From assembly GCA_002408385.1 (NCBI GenBank), contig DHSB01000246.1, positions 36,404-42,966 of the forward strand: a stretch of 6,563 bases of DNA, given 5' to 3'. The translations under genes and the position numbers were made by a program. Shown piece after piece: positions 6,210 to 6,563 of this stretch. Position 1 is the first letter of the stretch. The number at the start of each line of letters is the position of its first letter. Source of the stretch: Myxococcales bacterium UBA5297 (lineage in GTDB: Bacteria; Myxococcota; Myxococcia; Myxococcales; UBA5297). The notes under the pieces are model-generated. The model ran no database searches, was not told the DNA's origin, and was given only the letters and a program-made list of their open reading frames with translations.

Positions 6210-6298
6210 CCGCTGGCGTCGAGCCGGTCGAGTCGAGTGGTGTCGCGAGCTCTCCCTGACCTCGGCCCGCGCCGCGCGCCCGGGTAGCCTCCCGAGGC
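6210..6298. other. Intergenic after ychJ
   Basis: No gene is seen. A bulged 7-bp inverted repeat CCACGGC/GCCGCTGG straddles the ychJ stop (6197-6203 and 6209-6216) but has no U-tract. The segment ends in the TAGCCT box. Confidence 0.4.
6285..6290 (+). promoter_or_regulatory. -10-like box TAGCCT abutting an ATG at 6299
   Basis: GGG-TAGCCT lies 8 nt before an ATG at 6299, the same arrangement as before the ATPase and yciH starts. It suggests that a gene start exists, or once existed, here. Confidence 0.35.
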
Positions 6299-6563
6299 AT
6301 GAGCAACCCTCGACTTCGGCCGCGCAAGCTCGGCCTTTTGAACCAGCAGCCTCGAGACGCGTCGCGCGGCAGCACGATTCTGGAGGGCCGGCCTTCGTTC
6401 CGGCCGCGGAAGACCCTCGCAGCGCTGCGCACCTGCTCGATTCCTCGACGGGCGCATTGCTATGCGTCCCTACCCAACCTGCGACCGATCGCTTGGGTTC
6501 CGGGCGAACCCCCGGATTGTGCGGAGTCGAAGGGGCTCGGGGTGACCGTAGCGCCAGGAAAGT
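6299..6563 (+). CDS. Possible 5' part of a gene running into repeat copy B; uncertain
   Basis: An open frame begins at the ATG at 6299 (MSNPRLRPRKLGLLNQ) and has no stop before the window ends, giving at least 88 codons. The first 21 codons lie before the repeat at 6363; everything after that is repeat-derived and Arg/Pro/Ser-rich. I recognise no family. Against a real gene: the similar repeat copy A is intergenic and untranslated, and high GC keeps frames open by chance. For it: the -10-like box 8 nt upstream. It could be a gene interrupted by the repeat, a short decayed gene, or chance. Confidence 0.22.
   Translation, partial: MSNPRLRPRKLGLLNQQPRDASRGSTILEGRPSFRPRKTLAALRTCSIPRRAHCYASLPNLRPIAWVPGEPPDCAESKGLGVTVAPGK
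6363..6532 (+). repeat. Three-hairpin interspersed repeat, copy B
   Basis: This is the inverted partner of copy A (3093-3251, minus strand). It shares an identical 31-base core (6473-6503), the opening CGCGCGGCAGCACGATT, and the closing GTGCGGAGTCGAAG. Hairpins persist at the same three places. The first is GAGGG/CCTTC with one G-U pair (6383-6387 and 6392-6396). The second is GGGCGCAT/ATGCGtCCC with one bulged T (6450-6457 and 6462-6470). The third is ACCCAA/TTGGGT closing GCGA/TCGC with a 3-nt bulge (6472-6498). A further GGCCGG/CCGGCC pair (6386-6391 and 6400-6405) is found only in this copy and would compete with the first. Confidence 0.85.

Noticed and set aside
6363..6532. tRNA or other known structured RNA gene in the repeat
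   Set aside because: The hairpins do not form a cloverleaf with an acceptor stem or a T-loop consensus, and the element is repeated, which fits a REP/MITE-like element better.

Overview
The window is GC-rich DNA with strong G/C third-position bias. It comes from a bacterial chromosome and holds five confident protein genes plus several repeat-bearing intergenic stretches. A stand-alone Tad/CpaF-type ATPase with a long disordered tail, a secreted-side von Willebrand A protein, and start codons preceded by a -10-like box instead of a Shine-Dalgarno sequence would fit a myxobacterium-like or other deltaproteobacterial lineage. That placement is inference; no marker gene here settles it.

Layout. 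Positions 1-218 hold two tandem 42-43 bp repeats and no gene. A minus-strand pair follows: a CpaF/TadA-like secretion ATPase (start 2878, stop 989) and, two bases after its stop, a membrane-anchored protein (986-219) resembling a decayed peptidoglycan glycosyltransferase (GT51). Positions 2879-3326 are intergenic and carry copy A of a three-hairpin repeat. Then comes a minus-strand SUI1/YciH protein (3695-3327). After a 372 bp divergent gap, the plus strand carries a VWA-domain protein (4068-5567), a strong GC-rich hairpin, and a YchJ/SEC-C protein (5730-6209). Positions 6210-6563 contain an open frame with an abutting -10-like box and copy B of the three-hairpin repeat, inverted relative to copy A.

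How they fit together. Only the ATPase and the GT51-like protein look like a functional unit: they nearly overlap, probably share a transcript, and could connect a Tad/type II-type secretion motor with envelope passage. The YciH, VWA and YchJ genes look like independent single-gene units. The most notable non-genic signals are the repeat family (copies A and B, with a possible relative at the left edge) and the repeated TAnnnn box 7-8 nt before ATG, which suggests leaderless transcription.
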